Below the pieces are notes generated by a model. That model was not told the origin of the DNA. It made no database searches and saw nothing but the letters and a program-made list of their open reading frames with translations. Positions 11,471 to 23,601 of a DNA stretch of 64,000 bases are shown here, piece after piece (the stretch's first letter is position 1; each line of letters starts with the position of its first letter). The stretch spans positions 38,368,963 through 38,432,962 of the forward strand of contig CM064421.1 in the NCBI GenBank assembly GCA_032690845.1. Direction: 5' to 3'. The DNA is from Eleusine coracana subsp. coracana (taxonomy: Eukaryota; Streptophyta; Magnoliopsida; Poales; Poaceae). The position numbers were made by a program, and so were the translations under genes.

Positions 11471-12573
11471 CTATGGAGGTGAGTATACACAGTATCTCTC
11501 AATAAGCGTAGCATAGGCGATGACGAGGGAGAAAGAGCTGATGAGGCCATGCAAAACAAAAGTTTCGGTGCGCGACTATATGCAGTGCAGTGCATCGTTG
11601 CATGTACAGACGCGAGCGTGGACCGGCCGGCGTTTTCCTTTTGCCTTGGTGGCTGTGCCGTCATAGATACGTCTTGCAGTGCTGTGGCACCTTGCTTGCT
11701 GTGGGTCCCTGCCACAAGGAGCTAGACTTGCCTAGTCTTGCGTGAATGAGTGACGCCTCCCTCCCTCTCTTGCTCTATCTTTGGGTTTGGGCATTTGTGT
11801 CCTCTTCTCCCTCTGTCACAGCGTCACGTGCCAAACCCAGTGCCACATGCATGCAAGGAAATGCGTGGAAATCTTCTCAGGTGATTTGGTGATGATCCAA
11901 AGGCCAAGAACAGCTGTTGGAAGATGGACTATGCATTTCTTTTGTTTACATCGTTGTTAGCGTACGAATGGGTTAGCGCTGCTGCGCCCATGTTTCTTTC
12001 ATTGGTAACTGAAGTGTTTCCGTATTCTATTCTGCCGTCGCCACCAAATAAAAATCGATCTCAAAAGGTCTTGTCAAGGATTATTTTCAGCACTCGCTAT
12101 CGAGTTGACAATAATATTTTCAAGCCACGAAAACGACGAACGGCGCGCGAGGATCGAGCCAGAAAGTACGTACCCGTAAATGCTCACGTGAATAAAAACT
12201 GGAGTACGGAAGGATAGAAAGTAGGCGCGCGCGATACCTGTTTGTTTTTGCAAAACTTCCCAGCTGCTTAAGGCTGCCGAAAGTAGCAATGGGCGGTAGC
12301 TCGTGGCACAATCCCTGACCAAAAAAATCTACGGAGTAGATTCGATTGGACGGGCGGGATGTACATCAAATATACCTCATTTGGGTCTTGGATTCTCCTG
12401 TACTTGACACCTCTATAATGTACTTGACATCTCTATAAGAGCATGGCTAATGATACCGTTTGCTGACGCCTGTTTGGTTGTATTTTTCTGATTTAAAAAT
12501 GTCAAAAACTCAATAAAAAGGATTAGTTATCAACAAAAGTCATAGCCAAAAGCTCAAAAGTATCTTTTAGTTA
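11471..12573. other. AIL upstream region, no gene recognised
   Basis: This is 5' flanking DNA of the minus-strand AIL gene. Apart from two CACGTG boxes I see no gene or clear repeat. Short frames here lack any recognisable family. Confidence 0.4.
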
Positions 12574-12782
12574 CTCCCTCCGTCCAGAATAATTGACGTT
12601 TTAGCTTCGAACATGGGAATTAAAAAAAAGTGTAAAAGGTAGATGCACAGAAAACGAAAAGAAAAGAGATAGAGATAGGGATGTATTGGAAAGAGAGAAA
12701 GTTACATCGGAAAGTGAGAATGACAATTATTTTAAAATAAATAAAATTGATTAAAGTGTCAAATATTTTGAGACAGAAGGAG
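12574..12782. mobile_element. Stowaway-like MITE
   Basis: Starts CTCCCTCCGTCC and ends with the diverged complement AGAAGGAG. TA duplications lie at 12572-12573 and 12783-12784. 209 bp, AT-rich, non-coding. Confidence 0.7.
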
Positions 12783-13165
12783 TAGTTCAATTTTAAAAGC
12801 AGCTAGAGGGATAAGTATTTAGGGTTGTCTTTCACAAATTTGAAGAATTTATCCACTATCACTGGTTATGTATCGAATACTATTCTCTTTTTTTTTCGCC
12901 TTGGCACGCTGACCGGCCATGCCTCGCCCGACGGCCCACTCTGGTCATCAATGGCAATGGTAGAGTAGTGGAAGAAACATTAGAATGAGCTTTTGCAAAA
13001 TGACACTCATAGACTTTCTAATTAATTATATTAGTTTCGTGTCTTGCTATTTTTACACAAAAACTTATAACTTAAGAGAATTTCAATGTTTTCAGAATTA
13101 TAATATCACAACAGCCTTTTTAATCAAATAACTTTCTGTTTTCTCACGCCTCATAACGTATAATA

Positions 13166-13402
13166 TTCCCTCCGTTCTTAAATTGTTGTCGTCGTTGACT
13201 TTTTTAGTTAACTTTGACGATTTGTCTTATTCAAATTATTTTTAAAAATATCATATATGTGTTATAGTTTGTTTTATTATCACAGGAAATTAAAATATAA
13301 TTTAGTAAAATTTTTTATATTTAAAATAATATTTTGAATAAGACGAATGGTCAAAATTGAATAAAAAAATCAATGGCAGCAACAATTTAAAAACGAAGGA
13401 AG
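13166..13402. mobile_element. Stowaway-like MITE
   Basis: Left end TTCCCTCCGTTC and right end AACGAAGGAAG are inverted repeats flanked by TA at 13164-13165 and 13403-13404. The arms continue as a long imperfect hairpin (for example GACGATTTGTCTTATTCAAA versus TTTGAATAAGACGAATGGTC). 237 bp, non-coding. Confidence 0.7.
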
Positions 13403-13432
13403 TAGTTTTTTTAAAAGTCATAACTCATAATA

Positions 13433-14010
13433 CTCCCTCCGTTCAACATTAAGCCAGTTTCAGTGCTATCTTTTATTTCACATTTATCAAGACTGGCACA
13501 TCAGATTTTTACTCTCTGAAAGAAAAATGAAACTACATCTCTCAGTACTTAGTTTCATATCACAGTTTCATAGGTTTATCAAAACATTAAATTGCTGCTA
13601 GGTGTCCATCAGTGTTTGGTTGATTTTAGTTGGGATGAAAGGAAAGACTCTCAGTGTAGTTTTATTTGGCTTTCATTGTGTTGGAAACAGTGTACACATA
13701 CTTTTATGGGGATCAAAGATATATACTCTCTTTCATAATTAATTTTTTGCCACATCATTATTTTTGTTGATATGATATCTAATTAAATGCAAATAAAAGG
13801 GCCACTGAGACTGACCTTATATGATGTTTTGGCTCCGAGCACGGAAATTAAGGAGAGGTAAAAAAAGTGGGTACAAAAAAAACAAGAATGAGAGAGATAA
13901 AAATAGAGTTGTATTAAGAAGAGAGAAAGATGCATTGAGAAACGAGGGTGTCTTATAATTTAAAAAAACTTGTGAAGTCTAGAATATTATATAATGTTAA
14001 ATGAAGAGAG
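13433..14010. mobile_element. Stowaway-like MITE split by a Tourist insertion
   Basis: Left end CTCCCTCCGTTCAACATTA (13433-13451) continues, after a 365-bp insertion, as TATGATGTTTTGGCTCC (13820 onward). The element ends ATTATATAATGTTAAATGAAG...GAG before TA at 14011-14012. The two ends are inverted repeats of each other, which confirms that they belong to one element of about 210 bp without the insert. Confidence 0.65.
13452..13816. mobile_element. Tourist-like (PIF/Harbinger) MITE nested in a Stowaway
   Basis: Terminal inverted repeats AGCCAGTTTCAGTG and CACTGAGACTGACC bound 365 bp. They are flanked by the 3-bp duplication TTA (13449-13451 and 13817-13819), which is diagnostic of PIF/Harbinger insertion. 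The interior is non-coding. Confidence 0.7.
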
Positions 14011-14483
14011 TATTTTTTTTTACAAACACAGTCCAACCAAACACATCCAAAGAGTTTGTTTCCTGCAATCGTCAAGTATAATAGGAATGGCTATAGAATT
14101 ATCTGCTAGTTGAAATATTTAATTGTATGGAATGCATTCAAGCGGTCGTAATTGACCGAGATGTTGGGACTCTCTTGAATGAAGTGCTTTAGCCCGCTTC
14201 AGCTGGCGATTGACGAATCCCTCGCTCATTTCTCTCTCATACATTCTCATTCGACCAATCAGGAACAGATCTTATTATATTTGCTCTAATTTGGCCACGC
14301 GAGGTTAATCTGGATTCCGGATCTTTTTTTAGCATTACATTTACTCCTCGATCAGCAGATAGGAGAAAGAGCTACCAGAAGAAAACCGTATGGCTGTATG
14401 GTTAAAGAGCGAGTAGCTAAAGACATTGTTTCATGTTTTGAGACTAGTGAAAACAAAAACAATGTATTTAGTGGTTAGTAGTA

Positions 14484-14686
14484 CTTCCTCCATCCAATAT
14501 TATATGATATTCTAGATTTTTTAAGTTTTTTTTAAATTATAAGATACTCTCACTTTTCAATATATCTTTCTCTTTTTTCAATATATCTCTATCTCTATTT
14601 TCTTTCTCATTTTATATATATCTATATTTTTCACCGCTCTTTAATTTCCGAACTCGAAACCAAAACGTGATATAATGTTGAACGAC
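14484..14686. mobile_element. Diverged MITE related to the 13433-14010 family
   Basis: The left end CTTCCTCCATCCAATATTAT and the right part ACGTGATATAATGTTGAACG match the ends of the preceding element. The right terminus has lost the GGAG consensus. Confidence 0.45.
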
Positions 14687-15808
14687 AAAATTTTCACGAT
14701 CGAGCAAAGTTCACTGCTGGCCAGTTCAGCAGCATGTGTCTACAGGCGCGGTTCGGTGCGGGCGATCGAGGCGCAGCAGGCTTGCGAGAAATGCGTCTCT
14801 GACACGCGTGGCACGGTAGACGATGTGCCCTGCTGCGTGGGCGCGGGGCCGTGTAGTTCGCTCTTTTCCACTGCGCGCGCACACAAACGCATGCACGCAC
14901 ACCTGCCTGGATCTTCTCGCTTTCGCCGTTTCCGAGAGGCAGAAACAGTTTTAGCCACAGGGGAAACAGAAAGGTACCCCTACAGTAGTTTTTTTTCCCT
15001 AAAAAAGAGACCGATCGTTTTAATTTGCTCTACCTTTACGAAGCAAAAACGAACTTGAAAAAGAAGTTATACTAATCGTTTCCTAGTACCGGGGCGGTGT
15101 GGAATGTGTGTAGCCCGCGAGTTACGTATGGGCAGCGAAGCAAGATTCCAAGCGTCGTCATCGTCGTCGTGTTCGTACAGCTACGGTATACTAGCCTGCA
15201 GCAATTCTACAGTCTACAGATAAGGCTGTGCTTACGTAGTAGTCCTACGGATCATGTATGCACTGCAGTCGTAGGCGCGTAGGTCTCGCGTCGAGCCCGG
15301 ACAAGCCGAGAGGCACCGGTTTATCTCCCCCCTCGGGAGATGTGCCACTCCTCCTCTATCTCTCCATTGCTTTGTCTTGTTGCATCCACGCGCGGCCTCC
15401 CGGAGTCATCTCACCTCACGTCCCCGGCTGCCTCTGCGGATTCCACTCTACTAGGGCGCAGCTACCACTACCAGCTACGCTGAGGCCTGTACTAGCTGAT
15501 GCGTCTGTTGGGTTTCATGAGATGATGAGAAGTGAAGGAAGCTGCACTACGAGCGCTGCGACAACGGGAGGCCGAAAAGGGTGCGGGCTCGGCCGATTGT
15601 TTTTGGAGATGGGCTCACGAGGGATGATGGACTGCTTGATCGATCGCAACCCAAAGCATTGATTGATTTGATTGCAGGATTGGTTGGTATCCGTGCAACT
15701 TGGGGTCCGGTTCACGAGGCTTGTTTGTTTTTCCGTGGCTTGAGTTACATGTTCCTTGCCTCAAAAAAAAAGTTACATGTTCCTTGTCGTATCTGCTTCG
15801 GCCTGCTT
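14687..15808. other. GC-variable intergenic DNA, no gene recognised
   Basis: It contains several short open frames with simple composition and no recognisable domain. I see no supported gene between the MITE cluster and the Mutator-like element. Confidence 0.4.
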
Positions 15809-15816
15809 AACTGCTG

Positions 15817-15912
15817 AAATATTTTTTTAAAAAATAAACTTTTTTAATCTAATATTTTAACACTAGATCACTCAGAACTAATATTTCATCCTCTAGACGT
15901 TTCGGCCGCGTC
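15817..15912 (+). repeat. MULE left terminal inverted repeat
   Basis: Pairs with 23602-23696 in reverse complement over about 90 bp with scattered mismatches and small indels. The outermost bases are AT-rich and the innermost bases are GCCGCG-like. Confidence 0.8.
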
Positions 15913-16515
15913 AAACGGAAAGGCGCGGTAAAGACAGAAGCCGCTCCAGATTAAATGGCGCGACTGGATGCCATGTCGGTTGGGGCGTCCCACGTCGACG
16001 ACGGCAGTCCATCCGTCGCGCCAAAGCCTTTGACGTGACTGTCGAATGAGCCGCAGCCATCGGCTTGGCGCGACTCGATTAGATCTAGATGCTGCTCGCG
16101 CCCTCTTCTTCCTCTTCCGCCTTTCTTTCTTTTCCACCCGAGGCTTTTCCTTCCCCCGCCCCGGTCGCCACCTCCGTCGCGCCTCCTGCCCCGGCCCGGT
16201 GAGGCCACCATTGTCGGCGAGACTCGGCATCCGAGCTGCGGTGAGCCCCCTCCTCCTCTCCATCCGGGTAGATTTGAATTTCGTTGTTGCTTTTGATTGA
16301 TTTGAGGTAGGGTAGCATAGTGCTATCTAGGGTTAGATATTTTTTGATTTTGCACGAATCGATTATGCTTGCTAGGTTTATATCGGTAGTTAGATTAACA
16401 GTGATGTATGATCGATGTGTAGGTTTAACTGCATATAACTATATTGCAATATAATTAGGGTTAGACTTGTTGGTTTTTTTTTCAAAATAACCGTGTATGT
16501 TATATACAAATGTAG

Positions 16516-17922
16516 ATGGATCGTATTGTTCACATGTTTTACAACGACACGATTGATAAGAACGATGAATTGCTTAATATGAGTGAAGAAGTCACCACAT
16601 TTGTTCGACCTCCAATGTTTTGCGAAGTAGAGGCAAGAGCTCGATTAATCATTGGTGGTGGATGTAGAGTGCGTTTACGTGGACGCTTTGACGCTGGAGG
16701 GGGTGGTAGAGCGCATTATGTTGTTATGGCTTTGGGATTGGAGGATTGGAGGCTTTTATAAGGAATGCATAGCCGGTGCACAAGTTCGATGTGCAGAAGT
16801 GGTTATAGACCTGGGCAACGATGGCTTGAACACATGCGGTGGGGCAAGGACTCCCCCACACCGAGTCATGCATGTAGAGGAGGCTATCGAGACATTGACT
16901 CAAGAACCTGTTGATCCACATCATGACGGTAATTCACTTTCTTATGATTTGGCTGTTGTCACGAATAATTTTGATGAGAACACATTTGATGAAAGGGATA
17001 CAAAAGAACAAGAGGAAGCAAATATACGAACCGCGCTTGGGGCTTTATCAGATAGCGATGATGATGACAATGAAGGTAATGGTGAAGTTGAGACTCCTTC
17101 TGCTGGTAATGACAGTGAAGGTAATGGTGAAGCAAATGTAGGTCAAGGTGACTCTCCCCCGCTGAGACTGGCCATGGTAATGATGCAAATGGTCGTGTTG
17201 CTCATGATGCTTATCCTCATGATGGGACGACAATTGATTTTAGTGCGGAAAGACGTCGGGCAGAATCTAGTGGAGCTCATGAGGTTAACTGGAACGTAAT
17301 ATACACGAAGGAGGACTTATGTTCATTGCGTGCAATGAACGTCAAGTTACCTATGGCTCCGCATCAAATGGATGTTAGTCGAATCTGTAGAGCCGTTAGC
17401 GATAATGGTTTTATGCTTTCCGATGGCCCCGCAAATAGTGAAGACGCTATCATAAAGAAGGGCATGATATTTAATTCAATGGATGAATTGAAACATTTCT
17501 TTGAGAATTATGTGGTGCGGCATCATAAGCCATACTACCTGTTTTATAAAAAGGTATGTGCGCTAAAGACTTGGGAACCAACATTTGAGCCTTGCCTTGA
17601 TAAGACACAGCGGCCTACATACATCGGTCTCGACTATGTTCCGGATGTATTACTATTGAAGGATAGTAAGGGACGGCGTAAGAGGAAGCGTTTTAGGAAT
17701 GAGCTTAATGACATGCAGAAGGGATACGACACTAACATGTATGGTTCTAGAGACTTCAACAAGGATCCAATTAAACCACGTTGCTCAATTTGCCACAAAG
17801 AAGGACACCGAATGGAGCGACACAAACTTGGTCCAAAAAACAAGCCAAGGCAGCGGTCTAGTAACAGTCGGCGAGGCCGTAGCCGTGCAGAAGCACCCAC
17901 GTCCTCTAGTTCACAGGTTTAG
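16516..17922 (+). pseudogene. MURA-like transposase, internally deleted and frameshifted
   Basis: Remnant of the transposase that would cut and rejoin the MULE ends. The N-terminus starts MDRIVHMFYND at 16516. The reading frame then shifts near 16740 and again near 17160-17290. The MuDR DNA-binding domain core (GMIFNSMDELKHFFENYVV) is at about 17461-17515. Immediately after FYKK the sequence jumps to the C-terminal LDYVPDV block and a C-x2-C-x4-H-x4-H zinc knuckle at 17782-17823, ending with a Ser-rich tail at 17922. The DDE catalytic region, several hundred residues in intact relatives, is missing. The junction sits at an AAAG|GTATGT splice-donor-like site near 17551. It cannot make an active transposase. 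Confidence 0.75.
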
Positions 17923-18052
17923 CTTATATTCATTACTTGCTACACTAGTACTGTATTGTTGCTTTCCATATATTGTTACTTTTCATATATTTGTACTTAT
18001 AGATTTCTACTATATCAATTCTAATTGTAATGCAACTTTTTTTTCCAGGCAA

Positions 18053-20655
18053 ATGGCGCCCCACCCGCGCTTCCCGCTCCTTGACACGTACTATGACAAC
18101 CATCATCGAGCCCACTTCATAGTTGATGAGGGACATGTACGTACATTTTTTTAGTAATTGTTGTTCCACCTCTGTTGAATGCAAGTTATTTTAACAAAGC
18201 TTTTATGTTGCAGCTGTTGAAGCCTTTGAGAACTCGCGTGCACCACCCGTTGAAGCTGGACCAGAGGTACGTTCCTTACCTACGCCAGGCGGGTTTCTTG
18301 CCCCTGGCTAGGTTGGTGGATGCAGGGCTACCGGCCATTGACGCTCCAGCACTTACAGCGCTAGTTGATCGCTGGCGTCCGGAGATACACACGTTCCACC
18401 GACCGTGCGGCGAGTTGACTGTCACATTTCAGGATGTGGCAATGCTAATGGCATTGCCCATTGATGGAGCAGTAGTTACAGATATGGTGCAGCCAGAAGG
18501 GTGGAGGGACATGGTCGAGGTTTGCCTTGGTTTGAGGCCTCCTAAGCCTGCAGCGGATTACAAAGATAATAAGCCAACCGGAGTCAGTTCGAAGTGGCTA
18601 GTATCCAACTTCAGTACTTTGCCTGCGAACACACCGGAGGATGTTGTTGAGAGGTAACGGTTTAAGCCATTATCCAAGTATTGTTTTGTGTTGCTCTACG
18701 ATTACCAATAATGTTCCAAATTTGTTGCTTTATGTAGGTTTCCACGTGCGTGGTTGTGGCACATGATGGGAGGGTACATGTTCCCGGATGGCAGCAGTGT
18801 CACTATTTCTTGGATAGTGATGCCTATCCTTACGAACCCATGGCTGGAGATTGCCACATATAGTTGGGGTTCAGCTGTTCTGGCATGGTTGTACCGTCAA
18901 CTCTGTAACACGTGCATGAGGATCGGAGAAAGTTTGAATCTAGGGGGTTGCACATGGCTATTGCAGGTTTGGTTGTGGGAACATTTTCTAGTCGGCAGGC
19001 CTGAGCGTGGACCACCAGATGTTAGTAAGCATATGCATTAAGTTCTTTTTGCACATTTTACCTCTTTATTTAAACCATTAAGTACAAACATGTTTAATTT
19101 ATTTATTGTAGGACTGGAACCAAGGAGCTGAAGATGACATAGAGGACCTACCGACTGTAGCATTCCTGTGAAAGAATTGTATCAACGTGGTTGCAAATGC
19201 TCAAAGAAGGTACATTGCGTATTCCAACGAGTTCGACGTCATCACTCAGAGACAGATAAGCTTATTATGAAGCAAGCTACTTCAACTTTGCTTTCATCAC
19301 TTTGATCTGCACCTGCATGTTACACACACGGGTTACTTGGGACCCATACAACAGGCCGGAGGTTGCGGAAATGCAGCTCAGTGCTAAATGTAGGCGTGCC
19401 CACATGTATTAGAGAATTGAGATTCCTCTCATCTTCTTCTCCATTGTTGAGTGGCACCTCCCTCAACGTGTGATATGGCAGTTCGGTCGGCTGCAGCTGC
19501 CAAATGTTCCCTAGCCGACAACCAATCAGAACTTGCACAAGTAAGGCCAAACTTGATCTTTCTCACATGTTGTTGATTTGTACAATAAAAAACCTAATAC
19601 AAACATCTTCATGCAACTCTTCTTCAGGATTGAACGACGCAAACAGCATGGAGCGGTTAATTGGGCAGAGAAGCATGGGGCGTGGATCCTTGTCTGGGAG
19701 GGCCGTCATGCTCTTCGTGTGTACCCTAGTTCCGGGGTAGGACACCGAGCAAATGCTTTCAAAGAGTACCAGTTGTGGCTCCAACAGAACTCTCGTATCA
19801 AGATAAGGCCATCTATGAACGCTGCGCACATAGCCGACCTTCATGATTCCAGAAGTGATGAAGAGTTGGTGGATGATTACGGTGAGATAACCCGTGCAGG
19901 GACGCAGCCAGAGAGGGCTCCGATCCAGAACTACGCGGTACGACATTGTTCGCCCTCGTATCCATGTGAGTCATAGTTCATGTATATTGAGCCAACCATT
20001 GCATTTTGTAGGCAGACCAGCTGAGCCGCATGGCAAATGAAGCTGACAAGGTTCTTCGACATCCACAAGGTTCGCAGGAGGAACTCAGTGCATACCGGGC
20101 ATTTGCTGCTGTAAGAATCGTGCATTTTCGTTCGACTCAATATTGTTCTTCAGTCTTATGTTCCCAAAAATTTCCTGCAATACAGCGTGTTCAAAAGTCT
20201 TGCCGCCGGCTGGCCATGAAGCTTAATTGCATCACCGCTCCCACTGTCCATGCTCTAGAAGAAGCACCTTCCCACTCTAGGTCATCACGAGCTCGTTCCT
20301 GTGGAGATCCACATAGGAAGGCACCACGTGAGGACTTCGATGACGAGGAGTCCGATGAATCTAGTGACAGGGACACACCTACTCTTCAGGTAAAATACAC
20401 CTTCTTTCTCGTTCATTAATGAAGCAATGTAGGCTATGCACATAAATGATGCACCACTAAAATTATATGACACTAGAATAACTATGCAATTGATCGGACA
20501 CTTTTGATGGTTCCCAACTAGATGATGCACCACAACCAACACAAGAAACGCCACAACAACGCACCTATCACCGGAGGAAAGATGTTGATAGTGGGAACCT
20601 GCTGCCAACTAATCCGGGTCGTGAGAAGAGGAAGAAGCAGATAACGGACATGTGA
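18053..20655 (+). pseudogene. Plant mobile domain (PMD) protein gene of the MULE, degenerate
   Basis: Plant mobile domain proteins (PF10536) are carried by MULE and gypsy elements; domesticated relatives are MAIN/MAIL1. The gene starts MAPHPRFPLLDTYYD at 18053. Exon 1 ends near 18139, and exon 2 from about 18214 reads LLKPLRTRVHHPL then HRPCGELTVTFQDVAMLMAL, the PMD core. Exon 3, from about 18739, holds FPRAWLWHMMGGYMFPDGSS. The next exon (19112 onward) reaches TGA at 19169-19171 where the family has Trp (LPTVAFL then KNCINVV in the same frame). A further stop and frame loss follow near 19270-19410. Downstream pieces (near 19630-19940, 20012-20110, 20190-20390 and 20521-20655) still resemble the C-terminal part and end REKRKKQITDM. 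No functional protein is expected. Confidence 0.7.
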
Positions 20656-20876
20656 TCTTGAGAACTTATGCACTTTATTTGTGTGAAGTTGAAAATTTGA
20701 TGTGTGAACTTGACAAATGAACAATTCTATGTTATGTGGACTATTTTGTGAACTAATATATTTGTGACAATGTGTGTTGATGACATATGTTTATGCATTT
20801 GTGACAATGTGTGTTGATTACATTCTATGTTATGTGGCATATATGACGGTATGTGTGTTGAGGCATAGTTTGTGGA

Positions 20877-21258
20877 GTGAAATGTTTAACTTCAACAAAC
20901 AACTACTCAGCCTAGCCGCGCTAATGCACAAGGCGCAACCTAGGGGCCAGCCGCGCTAGATCGCCTAGCGCGACCGGGACTTAGCACCAGTTTGGCCCCC
21001 CGAGTTTCCGAGAACAAACTGGAACTCCGGGCAGCATGGCACGACCCCCCTTTCAGTCGCGCCAAGCAGATCGGCGCGACACATGTGGCAGTCACGCCAA
21101 TCCGTCCGGAGTTCCAGTTTGTTCTACGGAACTCCAGGGCTAACCGCGCGCAAAGTCCCGGTCGCGCCAGGCGCTCTGGCGCGGCTGGCCCCGGCCGCGC
21201 CTTGTGCATTGGCACGGCTAGGCTGAGTAGTAGTTTGTTGAAATTAAATATTTCATAC
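20877..21258. repeat. Large imperfect palindrome inside the MULE
   Basis: Two arms of about 190 bp are reverse complements at roughly 85-90% by eye, centred near 21068. Left-arm words CAACAAACAACTACTCAGCC and GAGAACAAACTGGAACTCCG return inverted in the right arm. Many arm differences are C/T or G/A transitions. The palindrome lies between the 3' ends of the convergent plus-strand PMD gene and minus-strand gene. Transcription through it would give a long hairpin RNA. Confidence 0.8.
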
Positions 21259-21414
21259 CATAACCCAGACAAATGATATCATAATTATGCATAGTACTAT
21301 AATTGTGCAAATTACAAAACTCATCAAGTTTTCACATTCTTAGTTTGAAAGTCATACATTACAAATTAATCGAAGTTGCACACTCTGACACAAGAAAAGT
21401 TAACATTGTTACAA

Positions 21415-22999
21415 CTACTTCTTGGACAACTCTCTCACAAGTGCTGCCATTTCTTCTAGAGTAGCGGAATTGTCATCAGGCTTTTCCTCTTCCGCTATCC
21501 GCTGTGCCTCTTCCTCTTCCTCCTGCAGCTTCCTCATCCTCCTTCCTTCCTCCATCTTTGCTAGATAATGCTCCCAAGTGTCCGGGGTATTTTTCATCAA
21601 TTCTTTATCTTTCTCAACTTTCTTAGTCCACTCCTCTTCTTCTTGTCTCACTTTCTTTCGTTGCTCCTCCTGATAAGTGGGATCCAGCATCAACTTCATC
21701 CTTGCTTTCGACCAATCCATCAGTTCTTCTGATGTCCTGAATCGCCATCCTGGAGGCGGATCCAAGTACATCCATGTAATCTTTGGAGGATACTTCTCTT
21801 GGTTCTCCCTCCAATATCGCAAAGCCGTCTCCGATGTACCCATCCAATCCTTCATGAAATCAAGACTTAGTTCCTCCATTATTGTGTGTAGAATGAAAAT
21901 AGGAGGCCATTCCACGTACTTTCTACGGACCTCAAACCTTCTCTTCTACAACTCCTTCTGGCACGCCTCAGAACCACGATTTTGAGCCTTAGTAAGAAAT
22001 TCGCTGCAGCTAGGAAAGATTTCCCATCGGCACCTTCGAGTACGCTGCAGTCACCTGAGTAAATGTAAAGTCTTTTGTTTTCCGAGAATCATATTTTAAA
22101 TAATGAGCACTTGAACTTTTAACTGACCCAATTGTCGGTGATACTAATAGTGTTGCTATAGAAATAGCCATATCTCAACTCCGAAGGCACTACACCTTTA
22201 GTAGCAGGAACTCTACACTGACACAATATTGTAGGCTTCTTCCGGCAGGGCAACGAATTGCCAGAAAGTACATCTGATGACAAGTCTTCAGGATCAGGAT
22301 ATAACGCTTTAGGTTCATATATCCACTCTTGAAAGTCACATGCTCGCTTGTTCTCCTGCAAAATAAGTTATTATTCAACCTATTTCAAGGTTCATACACA
22401 CACTACAAACTTAAATTAAAAACAACTAACCTCGGCCTTAATAGGGCAACGGAAGAACGGAGGGTAACTCGAACTACTATGGGGCCTCTCTAACTGCGCC
22501 CCGATAACCACACTTGCAACAAGGAGGATTCAGGACACGCCTTCTACTTGCCTCACTCTTCTCGTCGTCAGTCATAGGAGGTGGATTTGGTGGTGGAGGC
22601 ACCCACCTCTTAAATTCTCATATGGCATGGTATCAAACTCATATGAAAATAAAAAAAAAAATCCTCTCGTCATCCATTGAAAAAACCAACACATACTAAC
22701 CTCCTGCAAAGAGTTTGCATATTTATTCAAATCATTTTCAACAACTTCCATTACATAGCAAATTAATTTTGAACAAATTCCATTACATAGTGAAATAGAG
22801 ACAAGCAACTTACACTTCTCCAGTTAGGACACATGTAATACGCACAACTAGCGGTTAAAGGATGGCGAGATTGTGCCACTTCAACAACAGAATGACAGTC
22901 ACATCTCGGAGTAGGTAGTGGTGCCGGCACCGGAGCATCCCACCAGCTATCCGTAGGGTACATCTGCTCCGACCTCATATGATGCGGCGGCCACGACAT
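21415..22999 (-). pseudogene. GRF-type zinc-finger / coiled-coil protein gene of the MULE, with stop
   Basis: Exon 1 (about 22999-22814) encodes CDCHSVVEVAQSRHPL then YYMCPNW. Exon 2 (from 22355) continues ENKRACDFQEW, giving the C-x-C...C...C-x-F-x-x-W pattern of a GRF zinc finger. A second Cys-rich segment with GVVPSELRYGYFYSN follows. The last exon (from about 22050) begins with RRCRWEIFP. An in-frame TAG at 21948-21946 interrupts it before the long acidic/basic coiled-coil tail (YQEEQRKKVRQEEEEWTKKV) that ends at 21415. Similar proteins occur in many rice transposons; their role is unknown to me. It converges on the PMD gene with the palindrome between them. Confidence 0.6.
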
Positions 23000-23601
23000 C
23001 CTATGACTACAATGCAAACTCAACTAAGAAACTAAATCAAACAACACCTTTCAAAAATGTCCCTTATATTTACCTACTACTTGGCATGTAAATAAACCTA
23101 CACGTTGAAGCAACATCAATGCACCTATCTATTCATTTAACCTAGTCAACCGAGGATACAAATTTGTGGAGAAAACTCAACTAACAAACCTAACAATAAC
23201 AAACCTTAACTATCCCTAATGTCACCTATAACTACAATCACTAGCAAATGTAACCGGAGGAAGTAGAAGAGGGTGCTCACAGTAGCTCGGAGAGCGAGTT
23301 TACCTGGCAATGGAGGCCTCCACGGGCCGGAGCAAAGGGGCCACGGCGGGGGCGACCGGGAGCAGAGGAAGAGAAATGGGTGGGGTGGGAGGAAAGAAAG
23401 GAGGAGACGAAGGATGAAGGGGCGCAGGCGTGCTTAAGTGCCGACATGGATCGCGCCAACCCGATGGTCGTGGCTCAAACAACAAAGGCATTGGCGTGAC
23501 CAACTCGCCCCTATGATGTCGTGGCATGGTCACTCTGACGTGTCACCCGGCCACGCCAGATTACATGGCGCGACTCAAATGCTACTCGTGCCGCATTTTC
23601 T

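Noticed and set aside
14675..15662. Open frames resembling small plant genes
   Set aside because: No domain, no convincing splice structure, biased composition; no support for a gene.
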